Assembly: GCA_023393015.1 (NCBI GenBank)
Contig: JAEWMY010000009.1
Span: 1 to 29,571 of the forward strand
Source: Spirochaetota bacterium
GTDB taxonomy: Bacteria > Spirochaetota > Spirochaetia > Treponematales > Treponemataceae
Length of the DNA stretch: 29,571 bases
Direction: 5' to 3'
In this document: positions 6,400-14,153 of the stretch, piece after piece
Layout of the letters: each line of letters starts with the position of its first letter
Numbering within the stretch: the stretch's first letter is position 1
Notes under the pieces: model-generated
What the model was told of the DNA's origin: nothing
The model's database searches: none
The model's input: the letters and a program-made list of their open reading frames with translations, nothing else
Position numbers and translations under genes: made by a program

Positions 6400-7095
6400 A
6401 TGCGGGATACCAAGCGGGGTTTCGAGTCGATTTCTCTGATGTACGCGTGTGTCGTGTTCCTTCCGATACTGGCGACCGTGGCGTTCTTTAGGGTAGTCAC
6501 CCTTGACGTACCGACCGGGCTTCGTACGGGCGTACCCTTCGCGGTGTACGGGGCGTCGAGCTGGATCGTGATTATCCTCGGGAGGGTTGCCTTGAAAAAG
6601 AGAACGCTCGGATGGAAGGATGTCGGATTTACCCGCTTCAAGGCGCGTGAGCTTTTGTACGGCTTTATCGGTGCCCTTATCGGTATTTTTCTGGTCTATC
6701 CCCTGTCGGCCTTTATAGTCGCCAAAACCGGTATACCTCCCATGAAGGGTATGGGGTATCAACTCAGTTCGCTTCCGGAGATCGTCTTTCTCGTCGTGCT
6801 GAACGTCTTCGTGGTTACCCTGGCGGAGGATATCCTGTTTCGCGGATATCTTCTGTCGCATACGCTCGCGAAAACGAAACACCGCGTCGTAACGGCGGCG
6901 ATTGGCGTGGTCGTGTTCTCCGTCGTGCATATCCCGTATTTCAGTTGGGGCGGTCTGGTGTTTATCGCGCTATGGTCACCGATAACCGTCGCCCTGTATC
7001 TTTGGAGGAAGAATATCTACGCCTCCTACTTCATGCACGTCGTCAACAACGCCTTCGCGTATATCGCCGTTCCGCTGTTGTTTACCGCGTCTTGA
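6400..7095 (+). CDS. CPBP family intramembrane metalloprotease
   Basis: The 231-residue protein has about eight hydrophobic segments and the three CPBP (Abi/Rce1-like) motifs: EDILFRG (E143, D144, R148; the family usually has EExxxR), FSVVH (H177) and HVVNN (H213, N217). Members cleave or process membrane-embedded or prenylated proteins, or serve in bacteriocin immunity. ATG 6400 is chosen because GGAGG (6390-6394) precedes it by five bases; ATG 6388 would contain that site within the coding region. It is the last gene of the glycosylation operon, 34 bases after the GT-C gene, so it may act on the modified surface protein, but this is inference. Confidence 0.8.
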   Translation: MRDTKRGFESISLMYACVVFLPILATVAFFRVVTLDVPTGLRTGVPFAVYGASSWIVIILGRVALKKRTLGWKDVGFTRFKARELLYGFIGALIGIFLVYPLSAFIVAKTGIPPMKGMGYQLSSLPEIVFLVVLNVFVVTLAEDILFRGYLLSHTLAKTKHRVVTAAIGVVVFSVVHIPYFSWGGLVFIALWSPITVALYLWRKNIYASYFMHVVNNAFAYIAVPLLFTAS

Positions 7096-7128
7096 GATGA
7101 AAGTTTGCCTGAAAATCACCGTGCCTAA

Positions 7129-7156
7129 TTGATCCGCAGTTTCGTGATGGTATACT
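7129..7156 (+). promoter_or_regulatory. Promoter of the LRR lipoprotein gene
   Basis: TTGATC (7129-7134) and TATACT (7151-7156) are spaced by 16 bases, about 40 bases upstream of the ATG at 7198. Confidence 0.55.
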
Positions 7157-7197
7157 CGATACGAGTCGCGTACTGTACGCGCGTAGGGGAGTTTAAC

Positions 7198-8072
7198 ATG
7201 GTAAAAAAAAGTGTAAATAGATGGTTTAGTTGGTCTCTTGTCTTCGCGGTCGCCCTCGTGTCGTGGTCCTGTTCGGGCGGCGGCGGTTCCGCGGGGCAGG
7301 GAACGTTCGTATCGGGAAACCTTGAGTACTCCCTCAATCCCGATTATAGCGGCGGGTCGGTCGTCTTTATCACCGGGCCGGCTCCCGGGGTCGGACTTTC
7401 GGGGAACTTCGCGCTTAACGTTCCCTCGGATATCAACGGAATACCGGTGAATCGTATCGAAAAAAACGCGTTCAAAAACAACCTTTCGCTGACGTCGGTC
7501 ACGCTCGCGCCGGGCGTGGCGTTGGGGTACGACTGTTTTGCCGGCTGCGCGAACCTTAGGTCGGTGCGGTTGCCCGATTCCCTTACGTCTATCGGTGACG
7601 GCGCCTTTGCCGATTGCGTCTCGCTCGAGTCCGTCGACCTTCCGGCATCCCTCACCTCGATCGGTAATCACGCCTTCGCGGGTTGTACGAAACTTACAAC
7701 GATCGAGTACCCTCGGGCGTTCGGACGGTTTGGGCGCTTGCCTTCTCGGGATGTACCTCGCTCAAGACGATCGTGATTCCCGAGGGTCTTGCGACCCTGT
7801 ACGGCTATACCTTTTCGGGATGTTACGCGCTAACCGACGCGACCCTTCCTTCCACGGTGATTAAGATCGGCGACGGGGTCTTCGAGAATTGCCCTTCGTT
7901 GATTCGGGTGAACATAAAGGCGTTGCAGGCTCCGGATATCGGATTGGACGCGTTCCGAAACAATCACGCGAACCGGAAGTTTTACGTGCCGACGGACGCG
8001 GTGGCGAACTGGAAGGCGAATACGAAGTGGGTGGAAGCGGGCTATTCAGGAGCCGTAAATCCCATGAACTGA
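7198..8072 (+). pseudogene. BspA-type leucine-rich repeat lipoprotein, interrupted by one frameshift
   Basis: ATG 7198, preceded by AGGGGAG, starts a lipoprotein signal (MVKKSVNRWFSW ... SWSC, Cys25) followed by a Gly-rich linker. The body is made of ~23-residue BspA/TpLRR repeats such as GDGAFADCVSLESVDLPASL and FSGCTSLKTIVIPEGLATL. The frame shifts at about 7710-7713: the first frame reads ...TTIEYP and then loses the pattern (stop 7776), while the third frame resumes SGVRTVWALAFSGC and ends normally at 8072 with WVEAGYSGAVNPMN. One missing base in a CCC run explains it, so this is either a young pseudogene or a sequencing error. The intact product would have about 291 residues. BspA proteins bind host or matrix proteins in oral spirochaetes; the target here is unknown. 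Confidence 0.8.
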
Positions 8073-8090
8073 AAACGGATTTATCATATA

Positions 8091-8118
8091 AAAAACGCCC
8101 GCTTCTAGCGGGCGTTTT
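8091..8118. terminator. Bidirectional rho-independent terminator
   Basis: AAAACGCCCGCT, loop TCT, AGCGGGCGTTTT form a perfect stem with A and T runs on both sides. It lies between the convergent LRR gene and yjfF and can stop transcription from both directions. Confidence 0.9.
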
Positions 8119-8128
8119 CTTTTGCGGT

Positions 8129-9169
8129 TCAGGTTCCGATACCGCGTTTCTTCCTCACGTCCAGGATCACGCTCTGGAGCAGGATGAAGAAGCAGAGCAT
8201 GAGGCCGGTGGTGATGCTCTGCCAGTACGGCTCGCGCAATCCCGAGGCGATGACGATGTTGTTGATCGTCTTGAGCGAAAGGACTCCGAAGAGGGCTCCG
8301 ACCACGCTGCCGACCCCGCCGGTGAGGAGCGTCCCGCCGATGATGGACGAGGCTATCGCCTGTATCTCGGCGGCCGTCGCGTTCGAGGCGTTGCCCGCGC
8401 CCGTGTGGAGGAGGTAGATGTAACCCGCCACCCCCGCCAGGAGTCCGCAGAGCACGTACGAGAAAAAGCTCGTGCGCCGGACGTTGATGCCGAGCATGAG
8501 GGCGCTCTGGCGGTTGCCGCCGACGGCGTAGAGGTTACGCCCGAACCGCGTCCACTTGCACATGGCCCATACGAGGAGGACGATGGCGAGCGCGATGATC
8601 ACGCCCGGCTCGAGCCTGACCGGAATGAAATTGCCGGTTTTGCCGTACGTTCCGAGCCCGGGGACGACGATGCGCGCGTCCTTGAGGGCGAGAAAGGCCT
8701 CGTTCGTGATGGTGCGCGGCTCCGCGCTCACGATCGTCGTCATGCCCTTCGCGAAGAACATCCCGCCGAGGGTTACGATGAACGGCTGTATCTTCAGGTA
8801 CGCGACGAGGTAGCCCTGGATGACGCCCGCCGCGAGCCCGATGCCGAGGGCTATGAGCATTGAACCCGCCACGCCACCGCCCGCGTCCTCTATATAGACG
8901 ACGCAGGTCATCGTTATGAGGGCGATCATGCCGCCGACCGAGATGTCGATACCGGCCGCGATCATGACGACGGTGAGCCCGCAGGCGATGACGATGAGAT
9001 AGGCGTTGTTGTTGAAGATGTCGAAGAACTGTTGCGGGTTGAGGAATCCGCCGCCCCAGATCGCCATCGCCAGGAGATACATGACGCAGAACGAACAGAC
9101 GGTGATGGTCATGAGGAGCGCGGTGCTCGAAACGGGCTCGCGCGGTTTCTTTGCGATCGTGTTTGCCAT
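8129..9169 (-). CDS. yjfF: Sugar ABC transporter permease, YjfF-like
   Basis: The 346-residue protein is an inner-membrane permease of the BPD_transp_2 (RbsC/YtfT/YjfF) family with about ten helices. It carries GLTVVMIAAGIDISVGG near residue 65 and a late GGTLLTGGVGSVVGALFG segment, both typical. It forms the second half of a heterodimeric channel with the permease encoded upstream; its ATG lies one base after that stop, so the two are co-translated. Gene order SBP-ATPase-permease-permease matches the E. coli ytfQ-ytfR-ytfT-yjfF galactofuranose importer. Substrate specificity is inferred from this order only. The gene ends at the bidirectional terminator at 8091-8118. Confidence 0.88.
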   Translation of the reverse strand: MANTIAKKPREPVSSTALLMTITVCSFCVMYLLAMAIWGGGFLNPQQFFDIFNNNAYLIVIACGLTVVMIAAGIDISVGGMIALITMTCVVYIEDAGGGVAGSMLIALGIGLAAGVIQGYLVAYLKIQPFIVTLGGMFFAKGMTTIVSAEPRTITNEAFLALKDARIVVPGLGTYGKTGNFIPVRLEPGVIIALAIVLLVWAMCKWTRFGRNLYAVGGNRQSALMLGINVRRTSFFSYVLCGLLAGVAGYIYLLHTGAGNASNATAAEIQAIASSIIGGTLLTGGVGSVVGALFGVLSLKTINNIVIASGLREPYWQSITTGLMLCFFILLQSVILDVRKKRGIGT

Positions 9170-9170
9170 G

Positions 9171-10232
9171 TCAGTTTGTCTCCGTTACGATTACCGCCCT
9201 TCCGGACAGCCTGTTGCGCAGTCGAATCACGTAGCCCTGTACTACCGGGGATCCCAGTACGACGATCGCGATGATGACGACGGCCTTGTAGGCCTTCACG
9301 GCGGTCGAGGACACGCGCATAGCGTAGAGGGTGATCGTGAGCGCTTGGATGATGTACGCCCCGATGACCGAGCCCGCGAGCTTGAACTTGCCGCCGCTCA
9401 GGGCGTTGCCGCCGATGGCGACCGCGAGGATCGCGTCCATCTCGATGTCGATGAGGATCGTCTCGTGGTTGATGAGCCCGATGCGGCAGACGTTGATGCT
9501 GCCGGCGATCGCCGCGCATACGCCGATCATGGCGAAGGCCAACAGCTTGATGAACACGGGGTTTATTCCGTTGAGCCGGGCCGCGCGCTCGTTGATGCCG
9601 ACCGTCTGCGTGTAGAGGCCGAGGTTCGTGAACCGCAACGCGAGCGTTACGAGGATGCCGAACACCACTACGATCAGGATCGGGCTCGGTATCGGGATGC
9701 CGGGAAAGAAGCTTCCGATGTACGTCAACACGGGATTCTCGACCGTAGGCGTGGCCCCTCCGTTTATCCAGTAGGCGATCGGCCGGCCCGCCGTGAAAAG
9801 TATGAGCGAGGCGATCATCGGCTGGATGTTGAAGAGCGAGACGAGCGCCCCCGTGAAAAGGGCGAAGATGACGGCCACGACGCAGGCGGCCAGAAACCCG
9901 AAGACGATAACCTGCGGGTTGATCTCGCCTCCGCGAAGCACGCGGACGAAGACGCTGCCCGCGATGGCCGCGAGGGCGCCGACGCTGATGTCCTGCCCCT
10001 TCGTCGCCGAGGTCACGAGCGTCATGGCGATAGCGAGGACCGCGAGCTCGGAGGCGCCGTGCAGGATGCTGACGAGGTTTCCCGACAGCACCATGTTCCC
10101 GAAGTTGTTCTTGATGATACTTACGGAAAAAAAGGCCGGGTCCCGTATCAGGTTGAAAACGATGACGAGGAAGAGCGCGAAAAGGGGGATGACCAGCTGC
10201 GATCCCGATAGCTTCTTGAGTGCCTTAACCAT
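9171..10232 (-). CDS. ytfT: Sugar ABC transporter permease, YtfT-like
   Basis: A 353-residue polytopic permease of the BPD_transp_2 family. It shows ATKGQDISVGALAAIAG (family TM motif) and GGNALSGGKFKLAGSVIGA in the cytoplasmic coupling region. The start overlaps the end of the ATPase gene by eight bases (10225-10232), and the stop is one base before the start of yjfF, showing a tight operon. In E. coli, YtfT and YjfF together form the channel for furanose sugars bound by YtfQ. The same role is inferred here, with the actual sugar not proven. Confidence 0.88.
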   Translation of the reverse strand: MVKALKKLSGSQLVIPLFALFLVIVFNLIRDPAFFSVSIIKNNFGNMVLSGNLVSILHGASELAVLAIAMTLVTSATKGQDISVGALAAIAGSVFVRVLRGGEINPQVIVFGFLAACVVAVIFALFTGALVSLFNIQPMIASLILFTAGRPIAYWINGGATPTVENPVLTYIGSFFPGIPIPSPILIVVVFGILVTLALRFTNLGLYTQTVGINERAARLNGINPVFIKLLAFAMIGVCAAIAGSINVCRIGLINHETILIDIEMDAILAVAIGGNALSGGKFKLAGSVIGAYIIQALTITLYAMRVSSTAVKAYKAVVIIAIVVLGSPVVQGYVIRLRNRLSGRAVIVTETN

Positions 10233-11745
10233 TTTGCGCCGCCTCCCCCGCGATCGTATGCATGATCTTGTTTTGCGTCATGTCGTCTCCCTTGAGCTCG
10301 CCGACGATCTTCCGGTCGCGCATGACGATGAGCCTCGAGCAGGTGTTGAGCATTTCCTCGATCTCGGAGGAGATGAAGGTGACGCTCACTCCTTCTTCCG
10401 CGAGCTTGAGCACGAGTTTCTGTATTTCGACCTTCGTTCCGACGTCGATACCGCGCGTCGGCTCGTCGAGCATCAGGTACTGCGGGTTCGTCAGGAGCCA
10501 GCGGGCGAGGATGGCCTTTTGCTGGTTTCCGCCCGAAAGCGACTTGATCGGCGTGTCGGCCGAGGCCGTCTTTATCCCGAGCATCTTGATATATTTGTCG
10601 GCGAAGGCGTCAGCCTCGGCCTTGGAGAAGGGCCTGAAGAAGCCCTTGAGCACCTGGAGGGCGAGTATGATGTTTTCCCGGACGGAGAGGTCGGCGACGA
10701 TGCCGTCGAGCTTTCGGTCCTCGGGAAGGTATCCCATGCCTTGCGCCATCGCGTCGCGCGGTTTCGTTATCCTTGCGTTCTTGCCGTTTATCCGTACCGT
10801 TCCGCCCGTGACGCGGTCGGCGCCGAAAATGGCGCGGACGCTTTCGCTCCGCCCCGAGCCCAAAAGGCCGGTAAAGCCGTTTATCTCGCCCTTGCGGATC
10901 GCGAAGTCGAAGGGCTTCGTTCCCTCCGAGCTCGAAAGCCCCGAGGCCTCGTACACGACGGGCGCCTCGTTCCCCGATTGCGACGCCTTGCGGTGCTGGA
11001 GTTCGGTGAGCTCGTCGAGTTCCTTCCCCATCATCTTCGAGATGAGCTGGACGCGCGGCAGATCCAGCACGTCGTACTCGCCGATGAGTTCGCCGTTCCG
11101 GAGTACGGTGATCTTGTCGCACACCTCGTAGACCTGCTCGAGGAAGTGCGTTATGAAGATGATCCCGACGCCGCGCGCTTTCAAGTCGCGCATGAGCGAG
11201 AAGAGGAGGGCCACTTCCTGTTCGTCGAGCGAGGAAGTCGGCTCGTCCAGGATCAGCACCTTGCATTCCATGTCGATGGCGCGCGCGATAGCGACCATCT
11301 GCTGGACGGCGAGCGAGCAGGTGCCGAGCTGGCGCGAGGCGCTTGTCGGTATCTTGAGCTTCGCGAGTATCTCGGTCGCCCTCTTTTCCTGCGCGCGCGC
11401 GTTCACGAGCGTGTACGATCCGCGTCCGATATATATGTTTTCCGCCACGGTAAGGTTCGGGCAGAGGGTAATTTCCTGGTAGACCGTGCTGATGCCGAGG
11501 TTCTGAGCGTCCTGCGGCGACTTTATGGAGACTTCCTTGTCGATTCCCTCTATGGTGACGCTCCCCGAGTCCTTGGCGTATACGCCCGTGAGGACCTTGA
11601 CCAGGGTAGACTTGCCGGCGCCATTCTCGCCCATGAGGGCGTGTATCTCTCCTTTACGGAGGGTAAAATCAACGTTTTGCAGGGCCCGTACGCCGGGGAA
11701 GGTCTTGCAAATCCCGCGCATGGACAAAACGACGTCGTTACTCAT
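10225..11745 (-). CDS. ytfR: Sugar ABC transporter ATPase with two nucleotide-binding domains, YtfR-like
   Basis: The 506-residue protein contains two ABC domains, as in RbsA/MglA/YtfR. Domain 1: Walker A GENGAGKST (39-47), Q loop YQE, a degenerate signature SLAVQQ (144-149), Walker B LILDEP (164-169), H-loop ITH. Domain 2: degenerate Walker A GLLGSGRSE (293-301), canonical LSGGNQQ (403-409), Walker B LMLDEP (424-429). This asymmetry is normal for the family and means only one site is fully active. It powers sugar import through the two permeases encoded downstream. It is separated from the binding-protein gene by 174 bases containing two dyads, consistent with lower expression than the binding protein. 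Confidence 0.9.
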   Translation of the reverse strand: MSNDVVLSMRGICKTFPGVRALQNVDFTLRKGEIHALMGENGAGKSTLVKVLTGVYAKDSGSVTIEGIDKEVSIKSPQDAQNLGISTVYQEITLCPNLTVAENIYIGRGSYTLVNARAQEKRATEILAKLKIPTSASRQLGTCSLAVQQMVAIARAIDMECKVLILDEPTSSLDEQEVALLFSLMRDLKARGVGIIFITHFLEQVYEVCDKITVLRNGELIGEYDVLDLPRVQLISKMMGKELDELTELQHRKASQSGNEAPVVYEASGLSSSEGTKPFDFAIRKGEINGFTGLLGSGRSESVRAIFGADRVTGGTVRINGKNARITKPRDAMAQGMGYLPEDRKLDGIVADLSVRENIILALQVLKGFFRPFSKAEADAFADKYIKMLGIKTASADTPIKSLSGGNQQKAILARWLLTNPQYLMLDEPTRGIDVGTKVEIQKLVLKLAEEGVSVTFISSEIEEMLNTCSRLIVMRDRKIVGELKGDDMTQNKIMHTIAGEAAQNG

Positions 11746-11826
11746 TGGATATTCACCGCCTGTTGACTGTGTATGTGTGCGTTATACGAAGCGGGAAACC
11801 GTCCCGAAGGAGGGTATCCCGCAAAA

Positions 11827-11867
11827 GGGCGCGGCGCGAGCGGAGAGTGTCCGCCCGTTCCGCGCCC
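11827..11867 (-). terminator. Dyad with short T run between ytfQ and ytfR (possible partial terminator)
   Basis: GGGCGCGG (11827-11834) and CCGCGCCC (11860-11867) pair, with GGCGGA/CCGC matches inside. On the minus strand the stem is followed by TTTT. Such structures after a binding-protein gene often lower read-through into the ATPase and permease genes. Confidence 0.5.
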
Positions 11868-11886
11868 GAAGAATCAGTTGCCTCAC

Positions 11887-11911
11887 GGCGCCCGCTTTCG
11901 TGCGGGACGCC
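11887..11911. repeat. GC-rich hairpin after the ytfQ stop
   Basis: GGCGCCCGC and GCGGGACGCC form a stem with one bulged base, eight bases beyond the ytfQ stop. It may protect the 3' end of the ytfQ message. Confidence 0.5.
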
Positions 11912-11919
11912 TTCGGAGA

Positions 11920-12888
11920 TCAGTCACCGAGACCGTAGGTATCGATGTCCTTCTGGGTGATGGTCTTGGCGTCGAAGCCCTTCTCCTCGGAGATGACCTT
12001 CTTCGCGGCGAGCTTTCCGCCCGACTGAAGGGTCTTGATCATCCCGTCGATAACCGCGGCCTGGAAGGGGCTGCACTGCCCGTCATAGTTCCAGTTCTTG
12101 GCCAAAAGCTCGCGGAGCGCCCACTTGTTGCAGTCGAAGCCCATGATGACGACGTCCTTGCCGACGCCGTGGGTGATACCGGCCGCGTCGAGGGCGGCGA
12201 CGGCGCCCTTCGCCATTCCGTCGTTCTCGGCGTAGATGACGTTGAAGGGCTGCTTGGAGTTGATGACGGACTCGACGATCTTCTTCGCCTCGGCCTCGTC
12301 CCAGGTAGCGGTCTGCTGGACGACTTTCTTCATCGTTCCGGCGGCGAACTCTGCGTTGAGGGCCGCGGTGCGACCGATCTGGGCGTCGCTACCCATGGCT
12401 CCCTGGATGTGGATGACGTTGTACTTCGGGAGTTTCTGCGCCTTGAGCCACGCGACGGCGGTCTTTCCCTGCTGGGCCATGTCGGATACGACGGCGGCTT
12501 CGTAGAGAGAGTCTTTCGCGTTGATCATGCGGTCGAAAAGGAATACCTTTATGCCCGCTTCCTTGGCCCTGGTAAGCATCGAATCCCAGCCGTCGGTCGC
12601 GGCGGCGGAAAGAAGGATGTAGTCCACGCCGTTCGTGATGAACTGGCTCGCGGCGTTGAGCTGTTCGTCGTTCTTGAGGCTGTAGAAGGTGGAGACGGAG
12701 TATCCGTTTTCCTTCGTGAAGACCTTTTCGAAGTCGGCGACGTTGGCCGCGCGGTATCCGGATTCGGAGGGCGGGTTATTGATGACGCCGACCTTGATGA
12801 GACCGGAGTCGGCCTTTCCGCCGGCGAACAGTACGGCAGGACCCAGAACGGCGAGCGCTACCAGCATGAAAATTACTTTTTTGCCCAT
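11920..12888 (-). CDS. ytfQ: Periplasmic sugar-binding protein, YtfQ-like
   Basis: The 322-residue protein has a signal peptide (MGKKVIFMLVALAVLGPAVL, cleavage near FAGG) followed by a Peripla_BP_4 type fold: KVGVINNPPSESGYR at the first strand, VDYILLSAAATDGWD, KVFLFDRMI, VIHIQGAMGSDAQIGRTAA, NVIYAENDGMAKGAVAAL and VIMGFDCNKWALRELL. These residues correspond to YtfQ-type galactofuranose-binding proteins rather than RbsB. I chose ATG 12888 because AAGGAGG lies five bases upstream and it gives the signal peptide; the open frame extends further to 13020 without one. It delivers the sugar to YtfT/YjfF. It is first in the operon and probably the most strongly expressed. Confidence 0.9.
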   Translation of the reverse strand: MGKKVIFMLVALAVLGPAVLFAGGKADSGLIKVGVINNPPSESGYRAANVADFEKVFTKENGYSVSTFYSLKNDEQLNAASQFITNGVDYILLSAAATDGWDSMLTRAKEAGIKVFLFDRMINAKDSLYEAAVVSDMAQQGKTAVAWLKAQKLPKYNVIHIQGAMGSDAQIGRTAALNAEFAAGTMKKVVQQTATWDEAEAKKIVESVINSKQPFNVIYAENDGMAKGAVAALDAAGITHGVGKDVVIMGFDCNKWALRELLAKNWNYDGQCSPFQAAVIDGMIKTLQSGGKLAAKKVISEEKGFDAKTITQKDIDTYGLGD

Positions 12889-12974
12889 AAATGCCTCCTT
12901 ATGGAGCAAAGGAAAAAATGACGCGATCGCGGAGACCCGTACGGAACCACGCGATCGACGGTTCAAGCGGCAAC

Positions 12975-13000
12975 GCCGCATACTGGATTCAGTGTGCGGC
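12975..13000. promoter_or_regulatory. Inverted repeat upstream of ytfQ
   Basis: GCCGCA-t-ACTG and CAGT-g-TGCGGC form 11-bp arms with one mismatch around GATT. It lies about 90 bases upstream of the ytfQ start. It could be an operator for a sugar regulator or a stem in the leader RNA. CGCGATCG also occurs twice closer to the gene (about 12920-12955). Confidence 0.45.
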
Positions 13001-13077
13001 ACAACGCGCGGGAAGTACATGAGGTATCTTATCGACTTTGTGCGACATTTTACGGACCTCGCGCGTACTCGCCCGAA

Positions 13078-13119
13078 AAGTACGTTATTTTATCGCGTAA
13101 GTACGTTTTTTTACGTCGC
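13078..13119. repeat. Two tandem 21-bp repeats with AAGTACGTT cores
   Basis: AAGTACGTT occurs at 13078-13086 and 13099-13107, each followed by a T-rich tract and an ACG or TCG ending. The 21-base period places both cores on the same face of the helix. The location, about 200 bases upstream of ytfQ and just after the hydrolase gene, suggests a regulator-binding site for the transporter operon. Confidence 0.45.
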
Positions 13120-13164
13120 TGCCGGACGGAAGTTCCGGCGTGGACTTGTCATGCGAGATCACGC

Positions 13165-14124
13165 CTACCGAACGCCCTCCGCATCCCACCGTTCGAACGT
13201 TTTCGCGACCCACGCCTTTCGGTCGGCGCCCGCCGGTTCGTACCGATGGATGGCGTGTGAAGTCGGATACAAGCGGATGTCCTTTTCGGCTTGATTCGCC
13301 GCGGTCGTCAGGGACTCCGCGTCGGCGGCGGTGACGAACTGGTCCGACTTCGCGTACTGGAAGAGAATGGGGATCGTTACTTTTCCCGCAACCGAAACGG
13401 GGTCGTAGGGGAGCATGGCGGCCTGGTACGCGTCCATGACCTCGCCCGCGGGAATGGCCCTGAGGATCATGTTCCATTGATAGAATCGAGGCACGGGCGC
13501 CATGAGGACGGCGGCACCCACGCGGGTATCCGACGCGGCCGCGAGAAGGGCGAACATCGCGCCGTAGTCGTGAGCTATCACCATCGCCTTCGCGGGCTCT
13601 CGCCGTGATTCGGAAAAAAGGATATCGAGGCCGATCCGGTAGTCGTTGACCTGGGCGATCGCGAGGGGGACGTCCTCGGCCGTGGCCGTTGACGAGGTCA
13701 TCCAGGGATAGTTCCCGGAAGGAATGACGCACACGGCCCCTTCGCGCGCGTAGGCGGCGGCCTCGCGGAAAAACTGCCATTCGCCGCTGTCGACGTTCTG
13801 GATGCCGCCGAGCCAGTGGCCGAAGAGGATACGGTGTCCCGCGCTTGCGTTCGCGGCCTGACCCTTCGGTCCCCTGAAAAGATATCCGCGCGCCGTGTAC
13901 GACGGGCCGACCTTCAGCGCGTACGAGTGAATCCGGATGTCGTCGAAGTCCTTCAGTTTCAACGAGGCCGGGGCGACCTCCGTGAGCCTGAGCTTCGAGA
14001 GCGAAACACCCGCGAACGGAAAGAGAGCCTTACCCGTCTCGGTCGAGTAGTCGACCGGTTTCGCGCACGAGGCGAACGCCATCAAGGCCCCGACAAGTCC
14101 CAATCCCGCGATAATCCGTGCCAT
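13165..14124 (-). CDS. Alpha/beta-hydrolase fold lipoprotein
   Basis: The 319-residue protein starts with a lipoprotein signal (MARIIAGLGLVGALMAFASC, Cys20), so it is anchored in the envelope. The hydrolase core shows an oxyanion-type HWLGG segment (103-107) and the nucleophile elbow AHDYGA (184-189). The nucleophile is Asp186 instead of the usual Ser, as in haloalkane dehalogenases and epoxide hydrolases (HDWG motif). Candidate partners are Asp261 (KSD) and His290 or His293. ATG 14124 has GGAGG six bases upstream; the long open frame beyond it overlaps the sigma-factor gene. It follows the sigma-factor gene by 29 bases, so it is the third gene of the unit. Substrate unknown; an esterase-like function on polysaccharide side groups is less likely with Asp as nucleophile. 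Confidence 0.75.
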   Translation of the reverse strand: MARIIAGLGLVGALMAFASCAKPVDYSTETGKALFPFAGVSLSKLRLTEVAPASLKLKDFDDIRIHSYALKVGPSYTARGYLFRGPKGQAANASAGHRILFGHWLGGIQNVDSGEWQFFREAAAYAREGAVCVIPSGNYPWMTSSTATAEDVPLAIAQVNDYRIGLDILFSESRREPAKAMVIAHDYGAMFALLAAASDTRVGAAVLMAPVPRFYQWNMILRAIPAGEVMDAYQAAMLPYDPVSVAGKVTIPILFQYAKSDQFVTAADAESLTTAANQAEKDIRLYPTSHAIHRYEPAGADRKAWVAKTFERWDAEGVR

Positions 14125-14153
14125 AAAAATCCTCCAATCGTCTTGATGGGAGA

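Noticed and set aside
9793..11766. 657-codon plus-strand frame over ytfT/ytfR
   Set aside because: Antisense shadow of well-recognised transporter genes.
12889..13020. Longer N-terminus for YtfQ
   Set aside because: No ribosome-binding site, and the proper signal peptide begins at 12888 behind AAGGAGG.
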